26,122 nucleotides of DNA. It comes from JAVXNW01 sp036645575 (lineage in GTDB: Bacteria; Bacillota; Clostridia; Christensenellales; Aristaeellaceae). The notes beneath the pieces are model-generated. The model made no database searches. It was given only the letters and a program-made list of their open reading frames with translations, and had not been told where the DNA came from. Where the stretch lies: positions 1 to 26,122 of the forward strand of contig JAVXNW010000028.1 in NCBI GenBank assembly GCA_036645575.1. Direction: 5' to 3'. Made by a program: the position numbers and the translations under genes. The stretch's first letter is position 1. Every line of letters begins with the position of its first letter. Of the stretch, positions 1-6,980 are shown piece after piece.

Positions 1-77
1 AGCTCGGACGCGCTTGCGGTCATGCCAAGAACCAGCACCAGTGCCAGCGCCAGAGCGATTGTCATCAGTTTCTTCAT
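1..77 (-). CDS. Secreted protein, N-terminal fragment (signal peptide)
   Basis: Only the first 25 codons are in the window; the gene continues beyond base 1. The start is ATG at 77 with an AAGGAGGAA ribosome binding site at about 86-94. The peptide begins MKKLMTIALALALVLVLGMT and continues ASASE: a Lys-Lys n-region, a long Leu/Val/Ala core and an Ala-Ser-Ala signal peptidase I site. The product is therefore exported, but nothing of the mature protein is visible and no function can be given. A promoter is visible 50 bp upstream. Confidence 0.75.
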   Translation of the reverse strand, partial: MKKLMTIALALALVLVLGMTASASE

Positions 78-125
78 GAGATGTGTTCCTCCTTGTTTTT
101 TTAGGGCAATGCCCTGAATGACCTT

Positions 126-155
126 ATTATACAAGGATTGTTCACAAATGAACAG
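126..155 (-). promoter_or_regulatory. Promoter of the left-edge secreted gene, with inverted repeat
   Basis: A perfect TATAAT -10 box lies on the minus strand at 126-131. The best -35 (TGTTCA, 149-154, 17-bp spacer) is weak. That -35 falls in an inverted repeat, GTTCA-caaa-TGAAC at 140-153, which could be a regulator site compensating for the poor -35. Confidence 0.5.
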
Positions 156-270
156 AAGCATTCTTCCTAACTATGGGCGTAATCTTTGGATTTTGTCCAC
201 AATGCGGCAATTTGCGAAAATTCCGTTGAATATTTTCCGATAAAACGGCGCGTTTTTTGGGGTTCGCCTC

Positions 271-304
271 AAAAACGGCGCGGCCGCTTTCGCGTGCCGC
301 GCCG
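271..304 (-). terminator. Intrinsic terminator after the nucleotidyltransferase operon
   Basis: On the minus strand a 9-bp perfect GC stem (CGGCGCGGC with GCCGCGCCG, arms 296-304 and 276-284) with an 11-nt loop is followed directly by TTTTT (271-275). It lies 41 bp past the stop of the nucleotidyltransferase and would end the 5166-to-345 transcript. Confidence 0.75.
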
Positions 305-344
305 CAAGTCCGATGCGCAAAAATCAATTCTGCCTCAATGGGCG

Positions 345-1010
345 CTACAGCGAATTGAGGATCTCGCCCGCCCAGTTGATCAGCAGCTCATAGTAGTAAT
401 CGGCGCGCGCCGCCAGGTCGCTTTTGAGCGCGGGCCAGTTCATGCACACGTCGAGCACGCGCATATCCTCGCCGTCCAGCAGCGTCGCAAGCTCCACCTT
501 CGTGTGCGCATAGGGGCGTCCGCGCCGCGCGCACAGTTCCTGAAGCAGGAAAAACGCCTGCTTGTACCCGGCGGAAAGCACCTGCTCGGTTCCGCCCTTC
601 AGGTAGCCGTTTGTCATGGTGTGGTAGAGATTCGCCGCGTGAATTGACACGCTCTGGCGAATGTCCTCCTCGTCAAAGGAGGGCATCAGCGCCCGAAGGT
701 TGCCCAGATACCCCTTGGTGTCCTGTTCGAACTGGAACAGCTCGTAGCGCGGCCAGTGCTTAAGCTGTTCGCTTCCGCAGATAAAGCCGCACGCCTTCTC
801 CCCTTCCGGCATCTCCTTGAGCAGCGCCTTGTAGCGCGCGAGGTCGTTTAGCGACAGCTGGTTCACCACCAGCACCACGTCGATATCGCTCTCTTCGGTC
901 GCCTCGCCGCGCCGATAGCTGCCCTGTAGCCCCAAAAATTTGAGCCGCCCGCCAAATTCCTCCTGCGCCTTGTCCCGAAGCATTTTCATCCATTCGTGAA
1001 TTTCCACCAT
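345..1010 (-). CDS. Minimal nucleotidyltransferase with helical C-terminal domain
   Basis: 221 aa, a polymerase-beta-fold nucleotidyltransferase. The N-terminus carries the family signature GSYRRGEATEESDID at about residues 30-44, with Gly30-Ser31 and the metal-binding pair Asp42/Asp44. The remaining ~150 residues look all-helical and resemble the substrate-binding or HEPN-like domains that follow such NTases. This class includes aminoglycoside adenylyltransferases and MNT/HEPN toxin-antitoxin proteins, and the substrate cannot be told from sequence. The start is ATG 1010 with GGGAGG at 1022-1027. It lies 48 bp after the AraC response regulator with no visible promoter, so it is probably the last gene of the binding protein/kinase/regulator operon. 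No separate small HEPN partner gene is adjacent, which argues against a two-gene toxin-antitoxin pair. Confidence 0.75.
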   Translation of the reverse strand: MVEIHEWMKMLRDKAQEEFGGRLKFLGLQGSYRRGEATEESDIDVVLVVNQLSLNDLARYKALLKEMPEGEKACGFICGSEQLKHWPRYELFQFEQDTKGYLGNLRALMPSFDEEDIRQSVSIHAANLYHTMTNGYLKGGTEQVLSAGYKQAFFLLQELCARRGRPYAHTKVELATLLDGEDMRVLDVCMNWPALKSDLAARADYYYELLINWAGEILNSL

Positions 1011-1058
1011 ATGCCCATTCGCCTCCCATTTGATCGCGCTTCATGAAATGAAGGCACG

Positions 1059-2660
1059 CTATGCGCCTTCCCTGTCCTCGCGCCGGAAATCGCGCGGGGA
1101 AACCCCGGCGTTTTTCTTAAACAGATAGCTAAAGTAGTGCGGGTCGTTGTAGCCCACCGCGTAGGCGATGTCGCTTGTGCGCATGGCGGTGCCCTTGAGC
1201 AGTTCCTTGGCCTTGGCAATGCGCACGCCGGTCAGGTATTCGGTAAAGGTGACGCCCATCTCCTGCGAAAACACCGTGCAGAAGTGGTTGTTGGACAGCG
1301 CCACGTGCGAGGCGACGTCGTGCAGCGTCACATTGCTGTCGGCAAAGTTGTCCGCGATAAACGCCTTGGCCTTTCGGATGACGCCGCCGTAGCGCGCCGA
1401 GCCTTGCCGGTCCCGAAACTCAATCGCGCGCTCGAGCAGTTCGTGCGACAGGCGCATCACATCCTCCACCGAGAGCATCGCGCGCTGCGCATCCTCCCGC
1501 GTAAAGGCGACCGGGATCACCTCCTGCGGGTTCCCGCCGCACTCCTTGATCACCCGCGACGCGGCCAGCATGATGTCCACAAACATGTAGTTGGCCATCA
1601 TCAGCGACTGCGCCGCGTCCTCGCCCATGTCCCCGACGTAGTGATGCAGGATGTCGTCCACGTCCTCTGGCCCGGCATGGCGCAATTGCTCGCCGATCGG
1701 CGCCACGTTTAGGTCCAGCAATCGCAGGCTCCGGCTCGCGGTCATGTCCTGCATGCTGACGATCCTGGGTCCAGCGCCCTTTTCCTGCCTGGCGCTTAAC
1801 TCCTGCATGACCGCGCGCGCGTCGTCGTAGGAGACGGGGATATCGCCAAGGTGATTGACCGCCTCGCCAATGCCCACCTGCAGATCGATCCCGGTATTGC
1901 GCTCAACGTCGTACTGCGCGGCCTGCGCAAGGCCGTACACGCGCTCCTCCAGATCGTCGCTGCTGTCGCCCAGCACCATGAGCGCAAAGCAATCGGTCGC
2001 CTCGCACAGGTGCGCCGTGCCGCCGCTTCCGTCGGCCAAGCGCTGAAGTACGCTGCGCACCCGCATCATCTCGTCGCGCGAAGTTGGCGCGTCGGAGGCG
2101 GGCTTGAGCAGCATCACGCGGTATTCGTTGGCGGTCAAGTTGAACTGCAGCGTGCGCGCGCGCTCGGCCGCGTCTTGCGCGCCCTGCCCGCCAAATAGGT
2201 CGAGCAGCAGTTTTTCCTTGAGGTAGCGGCTGGAGGTGGCGAGCTGCTCGCGAAAGGCGCGCAGGTTGGCCTGCTGGCGCTTGTCCTCCTGAATGCGCGA
2301 CGCAATGCGGTCCAGCACCTTGAGCAGTTCCTGCCCGCTGACCGGCTTGAGCAGGTATTCCTTGACGCCCAGGCTGATCGCCTCGCGCGCATAGGAAAAG
2401 TCGTCGTACCCGCTCAGGATGATCACGTAGATCCACGGCATGGTGCGCGTCACCGTGCGGCACAGTTCAAGCCCGTCCATAAACGGCATTCGTATGTCGG
2501 TGATCAGGATGTCGGGCTTGATGTCCTGAATCATCGAAAGCGCAATCTCGCCGTCCGGCGCTTCGCCCGAAAGCACAAAGTCGGTCTGCTCCCACGGGAA
2601 GTTGGAGCGGATGCCCTCGCGCACGACGATCTCGTCATCCACCAAAAAGACCTTATACAT
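1059..2660 (-). CDS. YesN-type response regulator (REC + AraC HTH)
   Basis: 533 aa. The receiver domain occupies residues 1-120 with the acidic pair Asp8/Asp9, phospho-acceptor Asp55 in ITDIRMP, Ser83 and Lys105, all intact. A ~300-residue middle region without a recognised motif follows, as is usual for YesN proteins. The last ~100 residues form an AraC double helix-turn-helix (for example TLHDVASHVALSNNHFCTVF, then SDIAYAVGYNDPHYFSYLFK). It should be phosphorylated by the adjacent YesM-type kinase and activate genes for uptake or use of the ligand of the binding protein. The start overlaps the kinase stop by 8 bp (ATGTATAA), a sign of translational coupling. No obvious target operon for sugar catabolism is in the window. 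Confidence 0.9.
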   Translation of the reverse strand: MYKVFLVDDEIVVREGIRSNFPWEQTDFVLSGEAPDGEIALSMIQDIKPDILITDIRMPFMDGLELCRTVTRTMPWIYVIILSGYDDFSYAREAISLGVKEYLLKPVSGQELLKVLDRIASRIQEDKRQQANLRAFREQLATSSRYLKEKLLLDLFGGQGAQDAAERARTLQFNLTANEYRVMLLKPASDAPTSRDEMMRVRSVLQRLADGSGGTAHLCEATDCFALMVLGDSSDDLEERVYGLAQAAQYDVERNTGIDLQVGIGEAVNHLGDIPVSYDDARAVMQELSARQEKGAGPRIVSMQDMTASRSLRLLDLNVAPIGEQLRHAGPEDVDDILHHYVGDMGEDAAQSLMMANYMFVDIMLAASRVIKECGGNPQEVIPVAFTREDAQRAMLSVEDVMRLSHELLERAIEFRDRQGSARYGGVIRKAKAFIADNFADSNVTLHDVASHVALSNNHFCTVFSQEMGVTFTEYLTGVRIAKAKELLKGTAMRTSDIAYAVGYNDPHYFSYLFKKNAGVSPRDFRREDREGA

Positions 2661-4107
2661 GCACCGTATCCCTCAACGGCACGCGCAGCGAGATCAGCGT
2701 GCCCCTTCCGTCTGTTTCGATTTGAACGCCCTCGGCTTGGTTGTAGTAGAGCTTGATGCGCTGATTGACGTTGAACAGGCCATAGCCGGGCGTCTCCTTT
2801 CCGTGCCCCGCGAGCGCCTCCCGCACCTCGGCCAGGCGCTCGGGCGTCATGCCGACGCCATCGTCGCGCACCGACAGCGTGAGGTAGCCGTCCATCTCGC
2901 GCCCGGTCACGATGACGTGCCCGCGCCCGCGCCGGTGCTTGATGCCATGATAGATCGCGTTTTCGACCAGCGGCTGGAGCAAGAGCTTGAGTATCTGGCG
3001 TGCGTAGAGCGACTCGGGGATGTCGATGTCGTAGTCCAGAATGTCGCGATAGCGAATCTTTTGGATGGTCAGGTACCCGGTCAGGTGCTTGACCTCCTCG
3101 GAGAGCGGAATCCAGTCCTTGCCTTGGCTGAGCGATATGCGGAAGAAATCGGAGAGCGCGCGGGTGATGTGGATCACCTCGCCGTTTTGATCTGCCTCGG
3201 CCAGCCACACGATGGCGTCCAGCGTGTTGTAGAGAAAGTGGGGGTTGATCTGCGCCTGTAGCGCGCGCAATTCGCTCTTTTTGAGGTTCTCCTGCTCGCG
3301 CTTGTTCTCCTCGATCAGCTCCCCGAGCCGCGACGCCATGACGTTCAGGCTATTGGTCAGCGCGCGCAACTCGTTCACCTGACTTTCGGGGGCGCGCGCG
3401 CCGATGTCGCCGCCCGCCAAGACGCCCGCAAATTTCTCCAGCTGCGCAATGGGCCGCTGGATCATGGCGGAGAGCGAGCGCTGCGCCATGTCGGAAAAGG
3501 CGATGGTCAACACAAGCAGCAGCACCAGCACCAGCGTAATCACTTCGACCATGCGCTGCAGTTGGTTGCTCGTCTGGGCGGCGGCGTCGATCTCCGCGTC
3601 CACGTATTCCTCCAGCATGTCGGAAACCAACGTGGATACGCCTCGAATTTCCTCGAGCAGCGCCTCGTTTTCCGCGACCGGGCGGCGCGCCTTGAGCTGC
3701 GCGTCCATCTGGTTTATGTAGTTGACCAGCGTGTCCATCGTGCGGCGCGCGACGATCAGCTCCTTGCGGTTACTCTCGCCCGCGGAGACCATCAGTTGAT
3801 CCAGCTCGCCCTTGACGTAGTTGGCCGACGCGTACTGGCTGCCCGCCGCAAAGGTGATGCGCCCTGCCACCACGCTCCACATTTCATCCGGGATCAGCGC
3901 CTGCACGTAGGGCTTGAGCGCCGATACGCGGGCGACTTGGCCGACGACGTTGTGGTATCGGCTCGAGTAGTAGGCCATGACCGACAGGCTGACCACGGAG
4001 GGAATGATCAACAGCACCATCAGCACGACGACCAGCGCGCGCAGGCGCGACGTGATGCTTGGCCCGCCACCCAGGCGCTCCAGCAGTCTTTTGTTTTTCT
4101 CGCTCAA
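2653..4107 (-). CDS. YesM-type sensor histidine kinase (TTG start)
   Basis: 484 aa from TTG at 4107. The reading frame is open further upstream, but that part lies inside the upstream gene and encodes an Arg/Ser/Pro-rich shadow. The TTG is preceded by AAGGGG and lies 4 nt after the upstream stop. TM1 is at about residues 24-49, an extracytoplasmic helical segment at 50-185, TM2 at 186-208, then a HAMP region. The His_kinase box NPHFLYNT follows with phospho-acceptor His290, and an HATPase domain with Asn383 in VENAIYHG, a DDGVGM motif and GYGLFNVNQRI. This is the LytS/YesM class. It should read a periplasm-side signal, probably from the adjacent binding lipoprotein, and phosphorylate the regulator encoded next. 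Confidence 0.88.
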   Translation of the reverse strand: MSEKNKRLLERLGGGPSITSRLRALVVVLMVLLIIPSVVSLSVMAYYSSRYHNVVGQVARVSALKPYVQALIPDEMWSVVAGRITFAAGSQYASANYVKGELDQLMVSAGESNRKELIVARRTMDTLVNYINQMDAQLKARRPVAENEALLEEIRGVSTLVSDMLEEYVDAEIDAAAQTSNQLQRMVEVITLVLVLLLVLTIAFSDMAQRSLSAMIQRPIAQLEKFAGVLAGGDIGARAPESQVNELRALTNSLNVMASRLGELIEENKREQENLKKSELRALQAQINPHFLYNTLDAIVWLAEADQNGEVIHITRALSDFFRISLSQGKDWIPLSEEVKHLTGYLTIQKIRYRDILDYDIDIPESLYARQILKLLLQPLVENAIYHGIKHRRGRGHVIVTGREMDGYLTLSVRDDGVGMTPERLAEVREALAGHGKETPGYGLFNVNQRIKLYYNQAEGVQIETDGRGTLISLRVPLRDTVHV

Positions 4108-4111
4108 TTTC

Positions 4112-5098
4112 TCAGTAGCCCCTTTCCGCCAGCTGGTCCAGACCCGCGTCGAACTCGCTGAAGACCCGCTCGTCGGAATAGGTGTAGCGCGCGATCTCCT
4201 GATGCGCGGCGAGCTGCGTGGCAACGCGCATGATGGTCGGTCCAATCATCGGCGAACACTCGACGACGCAGTTGATCTTGCCCGCCTTGAGCAAATCGAT
4301 CGCCGCCTGTTCCCCATCGACCGTGATGATGATGATGTCCTTGCCCGGGATCAGCCCGCGCTCCTCGATGGCCTCGATGGCGCCGAGCGTCATGGCGTCG
4401 TTGTGCGAGTAGATGGCGTCGATCTTCGGGTGCTTTTTGAGCAGCGCCTGCATACACTCCTTGCCCTTGGAGCGCAGAAAGTCGCCCGATACGCTGTCGA
4501 TGACGCGCAGGCGCTCATCGCCCTTGATGGTCTGCATGAAGCCCAATTGGCGCTGGCGCATCGGGGTGGAGTCGATGGTGCCCGATATCTCGACGATATT
4601 GAGCGCATCCGCCTTCATCCGGTCCGCCTTCTCGATCAGGAACTTTCCCGCCTTCACCCCTTCCGACAGAAAATCCGAACCGATGAACCCGGCAAAGAGC
4701 GTCTCGTCCTGGGTACTTATCTGCCGGTCGGTGGTGAGCACGGGAATGCCCGCGTCGCGCGCCTCGCGCAGCACGTTGTCCCACCCGTCCTCGACGATGG
4801 GCGCAAAGGCGATCACGTCCACCTGATAGGCGATGAAGGAGCGAATCGCCTTGATCTGCTTTTCCTGCTTTTGCTCGGCGTTTTCGTACATCAGTTGAAC
4901 GCCCGCGTCCTTGGCCGCCTGTATGACCGAAGCGGTATTGCCAATGCGCCACGCGCTTTCCGAGCCCAACTGCGAAAAGCCGAGCAACAGCGAGGTTTCC
5001 TCCTGCCCCAACGCGTCCTCCTCGACCGCCGGCCTTGCCGCCGAACAGCCGGTCAGCATCATGGCCGCAATACATAGCCAGATTCCCAGCCGCCGCAT
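4112..5098 (-). CDS. Sugar-binding lipoprotein, YtfQ-like, probable sensor subunit
   Basis: 328 aa. A lipoprotein signal peptide ends in LTGC (Cys18). The mature part is a periplasmic-binding-protein type I fold. The motif GFSQLGSESAWRIGNTASV and the later KQIKAIRSFIAYQVDVIAFAPIV, TTDRQI and VDGEQAAI segments resemble the galactofuranose-binding protein YtfQ and other pentose/hexose binders. The start ATG 5098 has AGGGAGG at 5106-5112. The gene is first in the operon with the kinase and regulator, and no ABC ATPase or permease is nearby. By analogy with the known XylFII-LytS/YesN d-xylose sensor of Clostridium beijerinckii, it more likely presents a sugar to the kinase than to a transporter. 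The ligand is unknown. Confidence 0.85.
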   Translation of the reverse strand: MRRLGIWLCIAAMMLTGCSAARPAVEEDALGQEETSLLLGFSQLGSESAWRIGNTASVIQAAKDAGVQLMYENAEQKQEKQIKAIRSFIAYQVDVIAFAPIVEDGWDNVLREARDAGIPVLTTDRQISTQDETLFAGFIGSDFLSEGVKAGKFLIEKADRMKADALNIVEISGTIDSTPMRQRQLGFMQTIKGDERLRVIDSVSGDFLRSKGKECMQALLKKHPKIDAIYSHNDAMTLGAIEAIEERGLIPGKDIIIITVDGEQAAIDLLKAGKINCVVECSPMIGPTIMRVATQLAAHQEIARYTYSDERVFSEFDAGLDQLAERGY

Positions 5099-5136
5099 CC
5101 CAACGCCTCCCTAAAACCCCCGGTCCCTTTACCATT

Positions 5137-5166
5137 ATTATACCTATACCATCCCTCATTTGTCAA
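5137..5166 (-). promoter_or_regulatory. Sigma-A promoter of the binding protein/kinase/regulator operon
   Basis: On the minus strand TTGACA (5161-5166) and TATAAT (5137-5142) are both perfect, with an 18-bp spacer. Transcription would start near 5130, about 32 nt before the lipoprotein start. Confidence 0.8.
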
Positions 5167-5187
5167 ACGACTTCGGCAAATTTATCT

Positions 5188-5243
5188 GCGCGCTTGATTT
5201 CATCTCAGCGCGCTTGACATGCGGGGATCAAGCGATATATGAT
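5188..5243 (+). promoter_or_regulatory. MATE gene promoter with three CGCTTGA operator-like boxes
   Basis: TTGACA at 5214-5219 and TATGAT at 5238-5243 (18-bp spacer) form a promoter. GCGCGCTTGA occurs at 5188-5197 and again at 5208-5217, exactly 20 bp apart. An inverted TCAAGCG lies at 5228-5234, inside the spacer. The second box overlaps the -35, so a bound protein would block transcription. No regulator gene for it is adjacent. Confidence 0.6.
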
Positions 5244-5276
5244 AAGAAGATGTAGAAACGGAGCGTGTAAAAAATT

Positions 5277-6647
5277 ATGCAAGGAAAACCTGTACAGGAA
5301 AACAAAATGGGGTACATGCCGGTGGGCAAGCTGCTGCTCTCGATGGCGCTGCCAATGGCGCTTTCAATGCTCGTGCAAGCGCTGTACAACATCGTGGACA
5401 GCATGTACGTCTCTCAGATCAGCGAAGCCGCGCTGACCGCCGTGACGCTGGCATTCCCGATCCAGAACTTCATGATCGCGGTCGCGTCGGGCACGGCGGT
5501 GGGCGTAAACGCGCTGCTCTCGCGCAGTCTGGGTCAAAGGGAATTTGGCGAGGCGAACCGCGCGGCGCTCAACGGCGTGTTTTTGGCGATTGTGAGCATG
5601 CTCGCGTTCGTCGCGTTCGGGCTTTTAGGCTCGCGCGCGTTCTACCTGTCGCAGACGGCGGACCCGGTGCTGATTGAATACGGCACCCAGTACCTCACCA
5701 TCGTGTCGGCGGTGTCGATCGGCATATTCGGCGAAATCATGTTCGAGCGGCTGCTCCAGTCAACCGGCAAGACGATGTTCGCGATGATCAGCCAGTTGGT
5801 GGGCGCGATCACGAACATCATCCTCGATCCCATCATGATCTTCGGCCTTTACGGCTGCCCGAAGATGGGCGTCGCGGGCGCGGCGTGGGCGACGGTCATC
5901 GGCCAGATTCTGGCCATGGCGCTGGCGATCGCGTTTAACCTTTTGCACAACCATGAATTGACGCTCAAGCTCAAGGGCTTCCGGCCCAACCTGCGCACGA
6001 TCAAGACGATTTACGCCGTGGGCCTTCCGTCGATTCTGATGATGTCGATCGGTTCGGTGATGACCTATGGGCTCAACAAGATCCTAATCGCGTTTACCCC
6101 GACCGCGGCCGCCGTGTTCGGCGTGTATTTTAAGCTGCAGAGCTTCGTCTTCATGCCGGTATTCGGCCTAAACAACGGCATGGTTCCGATCATCGCCTAC
6201 AACTACGGCGCGCGCAACAAGGCGCGCATCGTTCGAACGATGTTTTTGAGCATGGTCTCCGCGACCGTCCTGATGGTGGTTGGCTTCACGGTGTTTCAGG
6301 TCTTGGCGACGCAACTGCTGAGCCTGTTTAATGCGTCAGAGGACATGCTGGCAATCGGCGTCCCGTCGCTTCGGATCATCAGCTACAGCTTCATCTTCGC
6401 GGGCTTCTGCATCGTCGCGGGCTCGGTCTTTCAGGCGCTGGGCAACGGCGTGTACTCGCTGATCGTGTCGATCACGCGTCAATTGGTCGTGCTGCTCCCG
6501 GTCGCGTACCTGTTCTCGCTGACCGGCATTTTGGACGCGGTCTGGTACGCCTTCCCCATCGCAGAATTGTTCTCCCTCACCCTGTCGATCCTCTTCCTAC
6601 AGCGCATCTACCGCCAAAAAATCAAACCCCTAGACACGCCCGCCTAA
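5277..6647 (+). CDS. MATE family efflux transporter
   Basis: 456 aa, about 12 hydrophobic segments in two six-helix halves. MATE hallmarks are seen at the N-terminus (KLLLSMALPMALSMLVQALY, then NIVDSMYVSQ) and in the second half (GLNNGMVPIIAYNYGARNKA). It exports cationic drugs, dyes or metabolites in exchange for Na+ or H+ across the cytoplasmic membrane; the substrate is not predictable. The start ATG 5277 has GGAG 13 nt upstream. ATG 5307 (residue 11) has a closer AGGA and may be the true start. The gene is divergent from the binding-protein operon and has its own promoter and operator-like repeats, which suggests regulated expression. A strong hairpin follows the stop. Confidence 0.93.
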   Translation: MQGKPVQENKMGYMPVGKLLLSMALPMALSMLVQALYNIVDSMYVSQISEAALTAVTLAFPIQNFMIAVASGTAVGVNALLSRSLGQREFGEANRAALNGVFLAIVSMLAFVAFGLLGSRAFYLSQTADPVLIEYGTQYLTIVSAVSIGIFGEIMFERLLQSTGKTMFAMISQLVGAITNIILDPIMIFGLYGCPKMGVAGAAWATVIGQILAMALAIAFNLLHNHELTLKLKGFRPNLRTIKTIYAVGLPSILMMSIGSVMTYGLNKILIAFTPTAAAVFGVYFKLQSFVFMPVFGLNNGMVPIIAYNYGARNKARIVRTMFLSMVSATVLMVVGFTVFQVLATQLLSLFNASEDMLAIGVPSLRIISYSFIFAGFCIVAGSVFQALGNGVYSLIVSITRQLVVLLPVAYLFSLTGILDAVWYAFPIAELFSLTLSILFLQRIYRQKIKPLDTPA

Positions 6648-6661
6648 TCCCCCGTAAATCC

Positions 6662-6705
6662 AACACCGCCCCCACGCGCATCCCTTTGCGCATGGGGGCG
6701 GTGTT
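6662..6705 (+). terminator. Long hairpin, probable terminator of the MATE gene
   Basis: A 13-bp perfect stem (AACACCGCCCCCA at 6662-6674, TGGGGGCGGTGTT at 6693-6705) continues past one mismatch as a 5-bp inner stem closing on a 6-nt loop. Only TT follows, so termination may be weak. The symmetry makes it usable from either strand. Confidence 0.6.
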
Positions 6706-6722
6706 CGTCATGCCTTCCAAGC

Positions 6723-6745
6723 GCCGCATTTGCGCGAAATGCGGC
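6723..6745. repeat. Perfect 9-bp inverted repeat
   Basis: GCCGCATTT (6723-6731), loop GCGCG, AAATGCGGC (6737-6745), ending 18 bp before the -35 of the next promoter. It may be a second hairpin of the MATE terminator region or a regulator site for the kinase promoter. The sequence does not decide. Confidence 0.45.
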
Positions 6746-6763
6746 TTAAATCCGTGGGGTTCA

Positions 6764-6792
6764 TTGACATTATTCAATTCAGCGCTTATAAT
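6764..6792 (+). promoter_or_regulatory. Full-consensus sigma-A promoter of the hybrid kinase operon
   Basis: TTGACA at 6764-6769 and TATAAT at 6787-6792 with a 17-bp spacer match consensus at all twelve positions. Transcription would start near 6799, giving a ~168-nt leader before the kinase start at 6967. A consensus promoter for a sensor kinase suggests steady constitutive expression or control by the leader or a repressor. Confidence 0.85.
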
Positions 6793-6803
6793 TTAAGGGT
6801 TGG

Positions 6804-6980
6804 ATGCTGCCCAAAAGAAGGGGTAAGGGTTGGGCGGATATCGCGCTGACAAGCGGCGGCGTCACGCAATTTAGCGCCGTTCCCGCAATGGTGGGCGGGG
6901 GCATTGGGTGGTGGCCGTCCGGCTGGATTTTTAACGGGAATTTACATGGAAGAAAGGTGCCCGACGATGAAGCAAGATGA
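6804..6980 (+). CDS. Possible 58-codon leader ORF
   Basis: An open frame of 58 codons runs from ATG 6804 to TGA 6980 and ends 14 nt inside the hybrid kinase gene in another frame. The product begins MLPKRRGKGWADIALTSGG and has a Gly/Trp-rich stretch (AMVGGGIGWWPSGW). The ATG would sit only about 5 nt from the predicted transcription start, so translation would be nearly leaderless. GC-rich DNA readily gives chance ORFs of this size, so this is a weak call. Confidence 0.2.
   Translation: MLPKRRGKGWADIALTSGGVTQFSAVPAMVGGGIGWWPSGWIFNGNLHGRKVPDDEAR

Noticed and set aside
142..327. 61-codon minus-strand frame left of the nucleotidyltransferase
   Set aside because: It overlaps the terminator hairpin and the left-edge promoter and has no convincing ribosome site.
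345..1010. MNT/HEPN toxin-antitoxin pair
   Set aside because: The nucleotidyltransferase is a single larger protein with its own helical C-terminal domain and no small HEPN gene next to it.
3977..5077. 366-codon plus-strand frame opposite the kinase and binding-protein genes
   Set aside because: It spans the junction of two clear minus-strand genes and has low-complexity Arg/Leu/Asp content with no recognisable domain.
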